DNA from: Alistipes timonensis JC136
GTDB taxonomy: Bacteria; Bacteroidota; Bacteroidia; Bacteroidales; Rikenellaceae
Length of the DNA: 64,000 nt
Assembly: GCF_900107675.1 (NCBI RefSeq)
Contig: NZ_FNRI01000003.1
Span: forward strand, 62,001-126,000
Direction: 5' to 3'
The position numbers were made by a program, and so were the translations under genes. Every line of letters begins with the position of its first letter. Within the stretch, counting starts at the first letter, position 1. The notes under the pieces are model-generated. The model did no database searches and was not told where the DNA came from. It saw only the letters and a list, made by a program, of their open reading frames with translations. Of this stretch, positions 41,760-50,016 are shown piece by piece.

Positions 41760-44000
41760 ATGAAAAAACGAACCATAAGCCTCCTTTGCGGGCTCCTCGC
41801 CACAGCATGCTCGCCCGAACTGCACGACGAGAACAGCGTGTTGGAGAACAACCGGCAACAGGCCGAGATGAGCGTCGAAGTGCAGGTCAGCGGTACGATG
41901 ATCTCGACCCGCTCGGCCGCTTCGGCCGAAGAGCGGGCCGTCACGAGCTACGACATCTATATTTTCGACGTTACGACCAATGCCCTGCAATACTGCAAGC
42001 AGGGAATCGTCCCCGCGGAACCGGAAAAGATCGCCGGAACGCACAACTACCGCATCGGCAGCGAGCAGATCGTGCTTCCGACCTCGGGGCAGAAGCATGT
42101 CTTCGTGCTGGGCAATGCCGGCGGCAGCGTCACGCTTCCGACGCTCGTCACGCTCGACGAAGCGACCGAAAGCGCCCCGGCCACGGCGCTCGACGATTTC
42201 CGCAGCAGCGTCGTCGTGACCCCTGCCGGACCCAAAGCCCCGGCAGCCCCCTTCGTCATGGCCGGCACGACCTTCATCGCCAGTGCCGCCAACGCCCATG
42301 TGCCGGTATGCCTGGCCCGGACCGTCGCCAAAATATCGCTCCGCAACACGCTTCCCGGCGAGATCGTCCTCTCGGATGTCTCCGTTTCGGGAGCCTCGGC
42401 GAGCGTCTATCCTTTCGTAAAGACCATTTCGGTCGATCTGCCGACCGCCGACTACACCGCAGCCGCCGATCTCGCTGCCGGCGAGGAGGCCGGGGCTTTC
42501 TACCTGCTGCCGGCAGCAGCCAACCAAACGGCCGTCACGGTGAAAGGCACTCTCTCGGGGAGCGATTTCGTCTGCAAGACCACGCTCGCCAGCACCCTCT
42601 ACGCCGATTACGACTACAAACTGACGCTCCGCAACCGGGGCGGGGAGGTGACGGCCGTGCTGTCGCCCGATTTCAGCGGTGCGGCCGAAGTGGACGCCAT
42701 CCAGATCACGGGCGAATGGCTTTCGGACAAGAACACCGTGACGCTGCCCTTCACCCCCGAGCCGAACTACGGCTTCACGATCGGCTACATCCTCAACGTC
42801 GACGGCTCGGCCGAGATCGGGACCATATCGGAAGACTGGTACGACGCCGTCATCGTCAAGGAGGGTGCCATCCGTATCCGCACGCTGAAAGAGAACCCCG
42901 GCGAGGACCGGACGGCGTCGTTCGCCGTCAATGCCGGCGGTGCGACCTGCAATGTCAAGGTCGTCCAGCAGGGTCTCGCAGGCATCAAGACGATCAAATT
43001 CGGCGATCTGGAATGGATGGACCGTTCGATCGGCGCCACGCTCAGAGCCTCGCAGGCCTTTGCCAACGACGTGCGCAGTTTCGGCTACCTCTACCAGTGG
43101 GGCCGCACGATGCCCTTCCCCGCAACCGGCGAGGTGGAGACCGTATCGGCGCAGATGACCCCGGCGGAGGCCCTCGCCAGCCCGGCGTTCATCGCCTACA
43201 CGGGCGAAACGCAGGACTGGAATTCGCAGGGCGTCGAAGGCTCCTTCGACCAATACTGGGAATCCGTCACGACGAATCCCTGCCCCGCCGGATGGCGGCT
43301 GCCGACCTACGAGGAACTGGCCGGAGTCATGCCCTATCGCAACAACGCCCTGATCTTCGCCAACGGCCAGCAAAAAGCGGCCGAAGTGCTTCCGAACGGA
43401 GTGACGCACCCCTATGTAGGTTTCGGATCGGGAGCCATCACGAAAGACACGGAGACCATGTTCCATTCGGGCATCAAACAAAAGGGCACGGCCGACGCCT
43501 GGTACGTCCGCTATCTGTGGATCAACCAGGGCGGCACGCAGACCTCGACGCCGCCCTCCTACACCAAGACCCATGAGAAGGATACACAGAATCACATGAC
43601 GGGCGGCGAAAACATCCTGCGCATCGACCGGCTCAAAGCCGACGCATCGGCCGACTTCCCCAAGGTGGCGGACGCCCGGAATTTCTGGACGGAGCACGAA
43701 ACCGACCCGGCCGTGGAGACGCTGATCTTCCCCTGCGGAGGACGCCGCGACGCCACGGGAGCCGTGGTGGAATCGAACAACGCCGCATTCTACTGGTCGC
43801 GCTCGATGTTCACGGGCGGGGACAACCCATATTCGAAGACGGCCACGACCTATGCCTCGGGACTGCTCTATTTCCGTCCGGCAGGCCGTTATATGTTCCT
43901 GTATGCTCCGGCCATCGGCACGGCCCAGGTTCATGCCGACACCGAGGACCTCGGCTACCGCAATCAGGCGATGCAGATCCGCTGCGTGAAAGAAAAATAA
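41760..44000 (+). CDS. Fimbrillin-like lipoprotein with C-terminal FISUMP-type domain
   Basis: A 746-residue lipoprotein (Cys17 in LATAC). Residues about 35-300 look like the Mfa/FimA fimbrillin fold (SVEVQVSGTMISTRSA, YDIYIFDVTTNALQY, APFVMAG, AKISLRN, FYLLPAAANQTAV). The middle holds a BACON-like sandwich (ENPGEDRTASFAVNAGGATC). The C-terminal third, from DLEWMDRSIGATLRA, has YLYQWGRTMPFP, PCPAGWRLPTYEEL and a closing QAMQIRCVKEK, the FISUMP/C-type-lectin-like pattern. Sitting in a SusCD-sialidase operon, it probably acts as the surface glycan-binding protein. Confidence 0.8.
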   Translation: MKKRTISLLCGLLATACSPELHDENSVLENNRQQAEMSVEVQVSGTMISTRSAASAEERAVTSYDIYIFDVTTNALQYCKQGIVPAEPEKIAGTHNYRIGSEQIVLPTSGQKHVFVLGNAGGSVTLPTLVTLDEATESAPATALDDFRSSVVVTPAGPKAPAAPFVMAGTTFIASAANAHVPVCLARTVAKISLRNTLPGEIVLSDVSVSGASASVYPFVKTISVDLPTADYTAAADLAAGEEAGAFYLLPAAANQTAVTVKGTLSGSDFVCKTTLASTLYADYDYKLTLRNRGGEVTAVLSPDFSGAAEVDAIQITGEWLSDKNTVTLPFTPEPNYGFTIGYILNVDGSAEIGTISEDWYDAVIVKEGAIRIRTLKENPGEDRTASFAVNAGGATCNVKVVQQGLAGIKTIKFGDLEWMDRSIGATLRASQAFANDVRSFGYLYQWGRTMPFPATGEVETVSAQMTPAEALASPAFIAYTGETQDWNSQGVEGSFDQYWESVTTNPCPAGWRLPTYEELAGVMPYRNNALIFANGQQKAAEVLPNGVTHPYVGFGSGAITKDTETMFHSGIKQKGTADAWYVRYLWINQGGTQTSTPPSYTKTHEKDTQNHMTGGENILRIDRLKADASADFPKVADARNFWTEHETDPAVETLIFPCGGRRDATGAVVESNNAAFYWSRSMFTGGDNPYSKTATTYASGLLYFRPAGRYMFLYAPAIGTAQVHADTEDLGYRNQAMQIRCVKEK

Positions 44001-44014
44001 AAAACCGGACCGGT

Positions 44015-44046
44015 CGGAGGGAGACGCTTCGGAGCGTCTCCCTCCG
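44015..44046. terminator. Very stable hairpin between the fimbrillin/FISUMP and phosphoesterase genes
   Basis: CGGAGGGAGACGCT, loop TCGG, AGCGTCTCCCTCCG: 14 perfect base pairs. No T-run follows, so it may be a processing site or mRNA stabiliser that sets different levels for upstream and downstream genes. Confidence 0.6.
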
Positions 44047-44071
44047 GATCGCTCCGCTCACCGAAACGAAA

Positions 44072-45628
44072 ATGAAAAAACTGCTCCTTTTAACCGCCCT
44101 CTGCGCCGCCTGGTGTGCGCAGGCACAGAAACCCAACATCGTGGGCCGGGTCACCTGCAAAGGGAAACCCGTCGCCGGAGTCGTCGTCTCGGACGGCGAG
44201 CTGGTCGTCCGGACCGATTCCGACGGACGTTATGCAATGTCCTCCTCGAAACCCTGCGGATATGTGTTCATGTCCATCCCCGGGGGTTACGAAACGGCCG
44301 CCGACGGCCTGATCCCGCGTTTTTTCGGTTACACAACCCATTGCGACCTCGACGTGATCGATTTCCAGCTCGAAAAACGCAGCAACGACAACTTCACGCT
44401 CTTCGTCTCGACCGACACCCATCTCCGGGGCGATCCCGAGGAGCTCGACCTGCCGCAGTTCCGCAAATGGTACCTGCCCGACATCTCGCACGAGATCGAG
44501 CGCACCAAAGGTCCGGTCTATTCGCTCCATCTGGGCGACATGACCACCGACATCATGTGGCACAAGAACGACTTCGCGCTGCGGAAGTACCTCGACGTGA
44601 TGAAAACCTACCCCTCGCCCGTCTTCCACGTCCCGGGCAACCACGACAACGAACGGTTCGTCGATCCGGCGGTCCCCGACGCGCAGTGGGACAGCATCGC
44701 CCAGCGCCCTTACCGCCAGATCATCGGCCCGAACTACTACTCGTTCAACCTCGGAAAAGTGCATTTCGTCATGCTCGACAACACCGTCGTCCGCAAGGGA
44801 GCGCTCAAAAACGGCCGGCGCCCCTCCCGCAACGACTACCGGCTCGACGAACGCCAGCTCCGCTGGCTGGTCCGCGACCTGGAGACCGTCGGCAGCGGCA
44901 CTCCGCTCGTCGTCTGCATGCACGTACCCGTCGCCGACTGGACGGGCATCGGCAGCGACGGCACCCCCGAATTCTCGGCCAGAGAGAACCAGCGGGCCCT
45001 GCACGACCAGATCATGCCGCTGCTGGCGAAGTTCGACGACGTGCGCCTGCTGACGGGGCACAACCACCGGTTCATCAATATCCCGCTGACCGACCGCATT
45101 TTCCAGCACACGCTCGTCTCGGCTTCAGCCGTGTCGTGGAAGATCAACGGCCCCGAAAGCCGGCTGGTGAGCGAAGACGGCTCACCCGGCGGCTACCTGA
45201 TCCTGCGTTACCGAGGCGGCCGCGCCGACTGGCAGTTCAAGCCCAACGGCTACCGGGCCGACCGCAACCAGTTCCGCGTCTACGACCTGAACCGGGTTCC
45301 CGGGGAGTTCGGCGGCCAGCCGGGCAGCAACCGCTGTCTGATCAACGTCTACAACTGGGACGAACGATGGACGGTGCGCGTGCGCGAGAAGGGCCGCGAC
45401 CTGAAAGTCGAACAGGTGTGGGCCAAAGACCCGCTCTACATCCTGATCCGCCGCGATGCGCTGCCTACACGCCCCACGGCTTTCCGCGCCGTGGCCAATC
45501 CGCACATGTTCTCGGTCGAAGCCTCGGCCCCGGACACGCCCCTCGAAGTGACCGTCACGGACCGTTTCGGCCGCAAATACCGCCAAACGGTCGAACGCCC
45601 CAAGCAATTCGACTGGCGGACGGAATGA
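44072..45628 (+). CDS. Calcineurin-like metallophosphoesterase, secreted
   Basis: A 518-residue protein with a signal peptide (LTALCAAWCAQAQ). An N-terminal Ig-like domain (GRVTCKGKPVAGVVVSDGEL) precedes the metallophosphoesterase core: VSTDTHLRGD, LHLGDMTTD, VPGNHDNERF, VVCMHVPVADW and LLTGHNHRFIN give the D-x-H, G-D, G-N-H-D, H and G-H-x-H metal ligands. A C-terminal sandwich follows. This is the MetallophosN-Metallophos-MetallophosC layout. Substrate unknown; removal of phosphate or phosphodiester groups from host glycans is a guess from context. Confidence 0.9.
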   Translation: MKKLLLLTALCAAWCAQAQKPNIVGRVTCKGKPVAGVVVSDGELVVRTDSDGRYAMSSSKPCGYVFMSIPGGYETAADGLIPRFFGYTTHCDLDVIDFQLEKRSNDNFTLFVSTDTHLRGDPEELDLPQFRKWYLPDISHEIERTKGPVYSLHLGDMTTDIMWHKNDFALRKYLDVMKTYPSPVFHVPGNHDNERFVDPAVPDAQWDSIAQRPYRQIIGPNYYSFNLGKVHFVMLDNTVVRKGALKNGRRPSRNDYRLDERQLRWLVRDLETVGSGTPLVVCMHVPVADWTGIGSDGTPEFSARENQRALHDQIMPLLAKFDDVRLLTGHNHRFINIPLTDRIFQHTLVSASAVSWKINGPESRLVSEDGSPGGYLILRYRGGRADWQFKPNGYRADRNQFRVYDLNRVPGEFGGQPGSNRCLINVYNWDERWTVRVREKGRDLKVEQVWAKDPLYILIRRDALPTRPTAFRAVANPHMFSVEASAPDTPLEVTVTDRFGRKYRQTVERPKQFDWRTE

Positions 45629-45652
45629 CGAACCGGAGCGGTCCGGCCTCGA

Positions 45653-45699
45653 TTTGTCCGAATAATTTGACATGACAAAAGAAATAATTCGTATCTTTA
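45653..45699 (+). promoter_or_regulatory. Promoter/operator region of the FadR-type regulator
   Basis: TTTG (45666-45669) and TATCTTTA (45692-45699) are spaced 22 bp, a little long. Two inverted repeats overlap them: TTTGTC (45653-45658) with GACAAA (45674-45679), and CGAATAATTT (45659-45668) with AAATAATTCG (45682-45691, one mismatch). ATTTGACATGACAAA resembles the nanA operator with one extra base. Autoregulation is likely. Confidence 0.5.
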
Positions 45700-45715
45700 C
45701 GGAAAATTACCGCAG

Positions 45716-46432
45716 ATGGAGGTACTGAAACTGGACAACCGCAACACCACGCTCGTCGACAGCGTCGAAGAGAGCCTGATCCGTTTTTTCAAGGAGAAGG
45801 GCCTGCGCCCGGGCAGCAGCATCCCCAACGAGATCGAACTGGCCGCATCGCTGGGCGTCGGGCGTCCGGTCCTGCGCGAAGCGCTGAGCCGCTTCAAAAT
45901 GACCGGCATGATCGTTTCACGCACCAAGAAAGGCATGATCCTGGGCGAACCGTCGCTGCTCGGCGGCATGAAGCGCTGCATCAATCCGCTGTTGATGAAC
46001 GAATCGACGCTGCGGGACATCCTGGAATTCCGCATCGCGCTCGAAATCGGCATCAGCAACAACATTTTCAGCAACCTCACCCCGCAGGACATCGAAGAGT
46101 TGGAACAGATCGTCGAGATGAGCCAGGTGATCGGCAACAACAAATACGCCCCCATCAGCGAGCACCGTTTCCATACGAAGCTCTATGAAATCACGGGCAA
46201 CCGCATCATCTCGGAGTTTCAGGACATCATCTACCCGGTGTTGGATTTCGTCAAGGAGAAATACCGCGACATCTTCGAACCCATCGAGCAGGAGCTTATC
46301 CAGAACAGCGAACTGATCACCCACCGTCATCTGCTGGAATACATCAAACGCGGCGATCTCGAAGGTTACAAACACGCCATCGTCGAGCATTTCAAGCTCT
46401 ACACGATCTACCTCGAACGCCACAAACGGTAA
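45716..46432 (+). CDS. FadR-subfamily GntR transcriptional regulator
   Basis: A 238-residue regulator. The winged helix is at 10-75 (SVEESLIRFFKEKGLRPGSS, IPNEIELAASLGVGRPVLRE, ALSRFKMTGMIVSR). The FCD ligand domain follows (ILEFRIALEIGISNNIFSNL, EHRFHTKLYEITGNRIISEF, HRHLLEYIKRGDLEGYKHAI), with Asp/His positions that bind metal in family members. NanR of E. coli is a sialic-acid-responsive FadR-type repressor, so control of this locus by sialic acid is a good inference. Confidence 0.88.
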   Translation: MEVLKLDNRNTTLVDSVEESLIRFFKEKGLRPGSSIPNEIELAASLGVGRPVLREALSRFKMTGMIVSRTKKGMILGEPSLLGGMKRCINPLLMNESTLRDILEFRIALEIGISNNIFSNLTPQDIEELEQIVEMSQVIGNNKYAPISEHRFHTKLYEITGNRIISEFQDIIYPVLDFVKEKYRDIFEPIEQELIQNSELITHRHLLEYIKRGDLEGYKHAIVEHFKLYTIYLERHKR

Positions 46433-46457
46433 ACAACCCGTTCACATACCGATTACC

Positions 46458-47651
46458 ATGAAACAGACTTTGCGAAGCCTTGTCGGGGGAGTTATGCTCC
46501 TCGGCATGACGCTGGCCGCCGAAGCGGCAGCCGCATCCACCGCCGCCGGAGAGTCCGGCAGGTCCGTCCGCAACTCCGCGTCCGCCGCCCCCGTCGTCGG
46601 CGAAGCGGTCACGGTCTTTACCGAAGGAGAGGCGGGCTACGCGGGGTTCCGAATTCCGGTCGTCATCCGCACGGACGACGGCGCACTGATCGCCTTCGCC
46701 GAAGCGCGCCGGCACGACAAACGCGACAGCGGCGACATCGACCTCGTGATGCGCCGTTCGGAGGACGACGGGCGCACCTGGGGCCCGATCACGACGGTCT
46801 GGGACGACGGCGGCAACACCTGCGGCAATCCGGCTCCTGCGGTTCTCGGCGGCGGACGGATCGTCATGCTGGCGACGTGGAACCGCGGCTGCGACCGCGA
46901 GCGGCAGATCGAAAACCGCACGAGCGTCGATACGCGGCGTGTTTTCGTGCTCCGCTCCGAAGACCACGGACGGACGTGGAGCCGTCCCGAAGAGATCACC
47001 TCCGGGGTCAAGGACCCCGGCTGGACCTGGTACGCCACCGGCCCGTGCCACGCCATCGTCAAACGCCGCGCGCCCCACAAAGGGCGGATCGTCGTTCCGG
47101 CCAACCACAAACGGCTGGAAAACGACGGCCGGGTCGAATCCTATTCGCAGTTGCTCTTCTCCGACGACGAGGGCCGCACGTGGCAGTTGGGAGCCGTTTC
47201 GCAGCGCGGCGGGAACGAAAGCACGGTCGCCGAACTCGCGGACGGCTCGCTGCTGCTGAACATGCGGCACTACGAACGCGGCGACAGCCTCCGTCTGTAC
47301 GCCGTGAGCCGCGACGGCGGGACAAGCTGGAGCATCCGGGGCGAACATCCCGAACTGGTCGAACCCCGCTGTCAGGGAAGCCTGCTGAACCTCACGCGCG
47401 GCGGCCGTCCCACCCGGCGGCTGCTCTTCTGCAACCCCCACGACCCGCGCCGGCGCCACAACCTTTCGCTGTGCGAGAGCCGCGACAACGGCCGGACATG
47501 GCACCATCTGGCGACCGTCTGCCCCGGACCGTCGGCCTATTCCGATCTGGTACGGCTCGGCCGCAACCGCGTAGGCGTGCTCTATGAAAACGGCGACGCC
47601 GACGATCTCTACCGCCGCATCTCCTTCACCGTCATCACGCTCCGCCCATGA
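46458..47651 (+). CDS. Exo-alpha-sialidase (GH33), periplasmic or secreted
   Basis: A 397-residue sialidase with a signal peptide (LVGGVMLLGMTLAAEAAA). FRIPVVIRTDDG, the acid/base Asp region KRDSGDIDLVMRR, five Asp-box-like repeats (SEDDGRTWG, SEDHGRTWS, SDDEGRTWQ, SRDGGTSWS, SRDNGRTWH), GGNESTVAELADGSLLLNMR with the catalytic Glu, and the nucleophile Tyr in VGVLYENGD. A full single-domain six-blade propeller. It overlaps the sulfatase gene by 4 bp (ATGA). Confidence 0.93.
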   Translation: MKQTLRSLVGGVMLLGMTLAAEAAAASTAAGESGRSVRNSASAAPVVGEAVTVFTEGEAGYAGFRIPVVIRTDDGALIAFAEARRHDKRDSGDIDLVMRRSEDDGRTWGPITTVWDDGGNTCGNPAPAVLGGGRIVMLATWNRGCDRERQIENRTSVDTRRVFVLRSEDHGRTWSRPEEITSGVKDPGWTWYATGPCHAIVKRRAPHKGRIVVPANHKRLENDGRVESYSQLLFSDDEGRTWQLGAVSQRGGNESTVAELADGSLLLNMRHYERGDSLRLYAVSRDGGTSWSIRGEHPELVEPRCQGSLLNLTRGGRPTRRLLFCNPHDPRRRHNLSLCESRDNGRTWHHLATVCPGPSAYSDLVRLGRNRVGVLYENGDADDLYRRISFTVITLRP

Positions 47652-49318
47652 ACCCCCGGACCCTCTTCCTCCCGGCCGCGCTGACAGCCGCCGGAACGGC
47701 ATCGGCCCAACCCGCCCAAACACAGCCCAACATCGTCGTTATCCTGGCCGACGACCTCGGCTTTTCCGATCCGGGATGCTTCGGAGGCGAAATCGAGACG
47801 CCCGTACTGGACCGGCTGGCGGCCGAGGGCCTGCGCCTCACGCAGCTCTACAATTCGGGCCGCAGCTGTCCCTCGCGGGCCTGCCTGCTGACAGGGCTAT
47901 ACCCCCATCGGGTAGGTATCGGCGAGATGGTGCGCGACCACCGGGAAGCGTGGCCCGAAGGCTACCGGGGCTATCGCCAGGACAACAACCTCACCATCGC
48001 CGAAGCGCTCCGAGCGGCCGGTTATCATACCGCCATGGCAGGCAAATGGCACATGGGAAAGGCGTATACTCCCGTCGATTGCGGTTTCGACGATTTTTAC
48101 GGATTCCTCAACGGCGCCATGAGCTACTGGAATCCCGAACGTTACGTCCGGCTGCCCGAAACGGCGCCCCGGCGGGAGTATGCCCGGGGCGAGTTTTACG
48201 CCACGAATGTCATCACTGACTACGCCATCGACTTCGCCGCCCGGGCGCGCGAACTGCACAAACCGCTCTTCCTGCACGTATCATACAACGCTCCGCATTT
48301 CCCGCTGCAAGCGCCCCGCGAACGCATCGATCATTACATGGAGGTCTATCTGAAAGGCTGGGATGCGATCCGGGAGGAGCGGGAGGCGCGTTTGCGCCGT
48401 CTGGGCCTGCTGTCCGGCGAGGAGCAGGCCGCCGGACGGGGCGTAGTGCCGGCAAGCCAGTTCATCGACCGCACACGGCCGGTGCCGGCCTGGGAAGAGC
48501 TCCCGGAAGAACAGCGGCACGACCTGGCGCGCCGCATGGCCATCTATGCGGCCATGATCGACATCATGGACCGCAACATCGGACGCCTTGTCGAAGCGCT
48601 GCGCGACAACGGGCAGTTGGAAAACACGCTCCTGCTCTTTCTCTCGGACAACGGAGCCTGCGCCGAATGGCACGAATTCGGGTTCGACGGCCGCAGCGGC
48701 ACGAACTACCGCATCCACACCGCCGACGAACTCGCCGGCATGGGACAGCCCGGAACCTACCACCACTACGGCACCGGCTGGGCCAATGTCTGCTGCACCC
48801 CGTTCCGCCTCTACAAACATTTCGCACACGAGGGCGGGATCTCGTCTCCGAGCATTCTGTGGTGGGGCGGCCGGGTGAAACACCCGGGCGGCATCGACCA
48901 TCAGCCCTGCCATCTCATCGACATCATGGCCACCTGTCTCGACGCCGCAGGGACAGAATATCCCGCGCAGTACGAAGGGCGCCGGCCGGTACCGGCCGAG
49001 GGCATCTCGCTCCTGCCCCTCGCCGAAGGGCGGCGGCTGCCCGTCCGTCCGATCTTCGCCGAACACGAGGGAAACCGCATGGTACGTCTCGGACGATGGA
49101 AACTCGTGGCTTCCTATTACAACGGACAGCGATGGGAACTCTACGACATCGCGCACGACCGCACCGAACAGCACGACCTGGCGGCCCGCCATCCGCGCAG
49201 GGTCGCACGGATGGCGCAACTCTATTTCCGGTGGGCCGATGCAAACGGCGTACTGCCCTATCCGCAGTTGATGAACGAATACGGCGGACAGAAGATGAAG
49301 GTTTACAACGAACGGTAA
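47648..49318 (+). CDS. Type I sulfatase, serine-type active site
   Basis: A 556-residue arylsulfatase-like enzyme with a signal peptide. The metal site is NIVVILADDLGFSD. The maturation motif C/S-x-P-S-R reads SCPSR in SGRSCPSRACLLTGLYPHRVG, so Ser73 would become formylglycine. Further landmarks are AGKWHMGKAY, LHVSYNAPHFPLQAPRERID, LLLFLSDNGACAE. Ser-type sites need the radical SAM maturase anSME, not encoded here. Coupled to a sialidase gene, it probably removes sulfate from mucin glycans. The C-terminal region reaches the usual length. Confidence 0.92.
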   Translation: MNPRTLFLPAALTAAGTASAQPAQTQPNIVVILADDLGFSDPGCFGGEIETPVLDRLAAEGLRLTQLYNSGRSCPSRACLLTGLYPHRVGIGEMVRDHREAWPEGYRGYRQDNNLTIAEALRAAGYHTAMAGKWHMGKAYTPVDCGFDDFYGFLNGAMSYWNPERYVRLPETAPRREYARGEFYATNVITDYAIDFAARARELHKPLFLHVSYNAPHFPLQAPRERIDHYMEVYLKGWDAIREEREARLRRLGLLSGEEQAAGRGVVPASQFIDRTRPVPAWEELPEEQRHDLARRMAIYAAMIDIMDRNIGRLVEALRDNGQLENTLLLFLSDNGACAEWHEFGFDGRSGTNYRIHTADELAGMGQPGTYHHYGTGWANVCCTPFRLYKHFAHEGGISSPSILWWGGRVKHPGGIDHQPCHLIDIMATCLDAAGTEYPAQYEGRRPVPAEGISLLPLAEGRRLPVRPIFAEHEGNRMVRLGRWKLVASYYNGQRWELYDIAHDRTEQHDLAARHPRRVARMAQLYFRWADANGVLPYPQLMNEYGGQKMKVYNER

Positions 49319-49323
49319 AAATC

Positions 49324-50016
49324 TTACCGGGCGGCGCGCAGGGCGTCGATGAATCCCGGCCAGAGGACCCAGAGATTCTCGGTTTGAAGCCACAGTTCGC
49401 GGGCCTGCGCCCCGAGCGAGGGGTGCTCGCCCCCGATGTCACTCAGATAGCTTTCGTCGGCAGGATGTTCGTCGGCCGTAAATTCGGCGAACCACGGAGC
49501 GAAGCGCGTGCGGAAACGCTGCAACTCCCCTTCAGGCAGTTTGCCGTCGCGGCGGTAGGCCGACCACAGCAATAGCAACTGGCGGCCGGGATATTTGTCC
49601 GAAACGTCGTTGATCACTTCGTCGAACAACTCCTGCTCATCCATGGCCTGATAGTCGAAAGCCAGCAGTTCGCTCCCTTCGAGATGATCCTCGGGATCGA
49701 GCTCCAGCAGCCTCTCCAACAACGCCGCCGAGAGTTCGAAATCGTTGAGCAGGAAGTGGTCGATGGCCGAGGCATGGATCAGCTCCAGCGCAGCGCGCGA
49801 ATTGCGGTGGTTCCACTCGAGGTTGACCTCCTCGTCCTCGGGAATCAGTTCCGCAAGGCGATGGTATGCCTGGAAACGCTCGTTACAGGCCTCCCGGACA
49901 TGGCCGGCGGCCTGCATTTCGCGGCTTCGGGAGAGGATTTTGACAAAATTATAGGGGCCCTCGCCGATCACCTCGAAAGTCTGGTCGGGCGTGGGATTAA
50001 GTGAAGCTTTTTGCAT
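49324..50016 (-). CDS. TPR-like helical protein, unknown function
   Basis: A 230-residue acidic, helix-rich cytoplasmic protein. Segments such as EACNERFQAYHRLAELIPED, HFLLNDFELSAALLERLLEL and WSAYRRDGKLPEGELQRFRT look like tetratricopeptide helices. No catalytic motif is seen. The start lies 20 bp inside the 3' end of the CstA gene, so it is co-translated with it. The stop lies 5 bp from the sulfatase stop on the other strand. Confidence 0.75.
   Translation of the reverse strand: MQKASLNPTPDQTFEVIGEGPYNFVKILSRSREMQAAGHVREACNERFQAYHRLAELIPEDEEVNLEWNHRNSRAALELIHASAIDHFLLNDFELSAALLERLLELDPEDHLEGSELLAFDYQAMDEQELFDEVINDVSDKYPGRQLLLLWSAYRRDGKLPEGELQRFRTRFAPWFAEFTADEHPADESYLSDIGGEHPSLGAQARELWLQTENLWVLWPGFIDALRAAR

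Noticed and set aside
47864..47869. Cysteine-type sulfatase reading of S-C-P-S-R
   Set aside because: The modified residue lies two positions before the conserved Pro, which is Ser here; the Cys is at the variable position.
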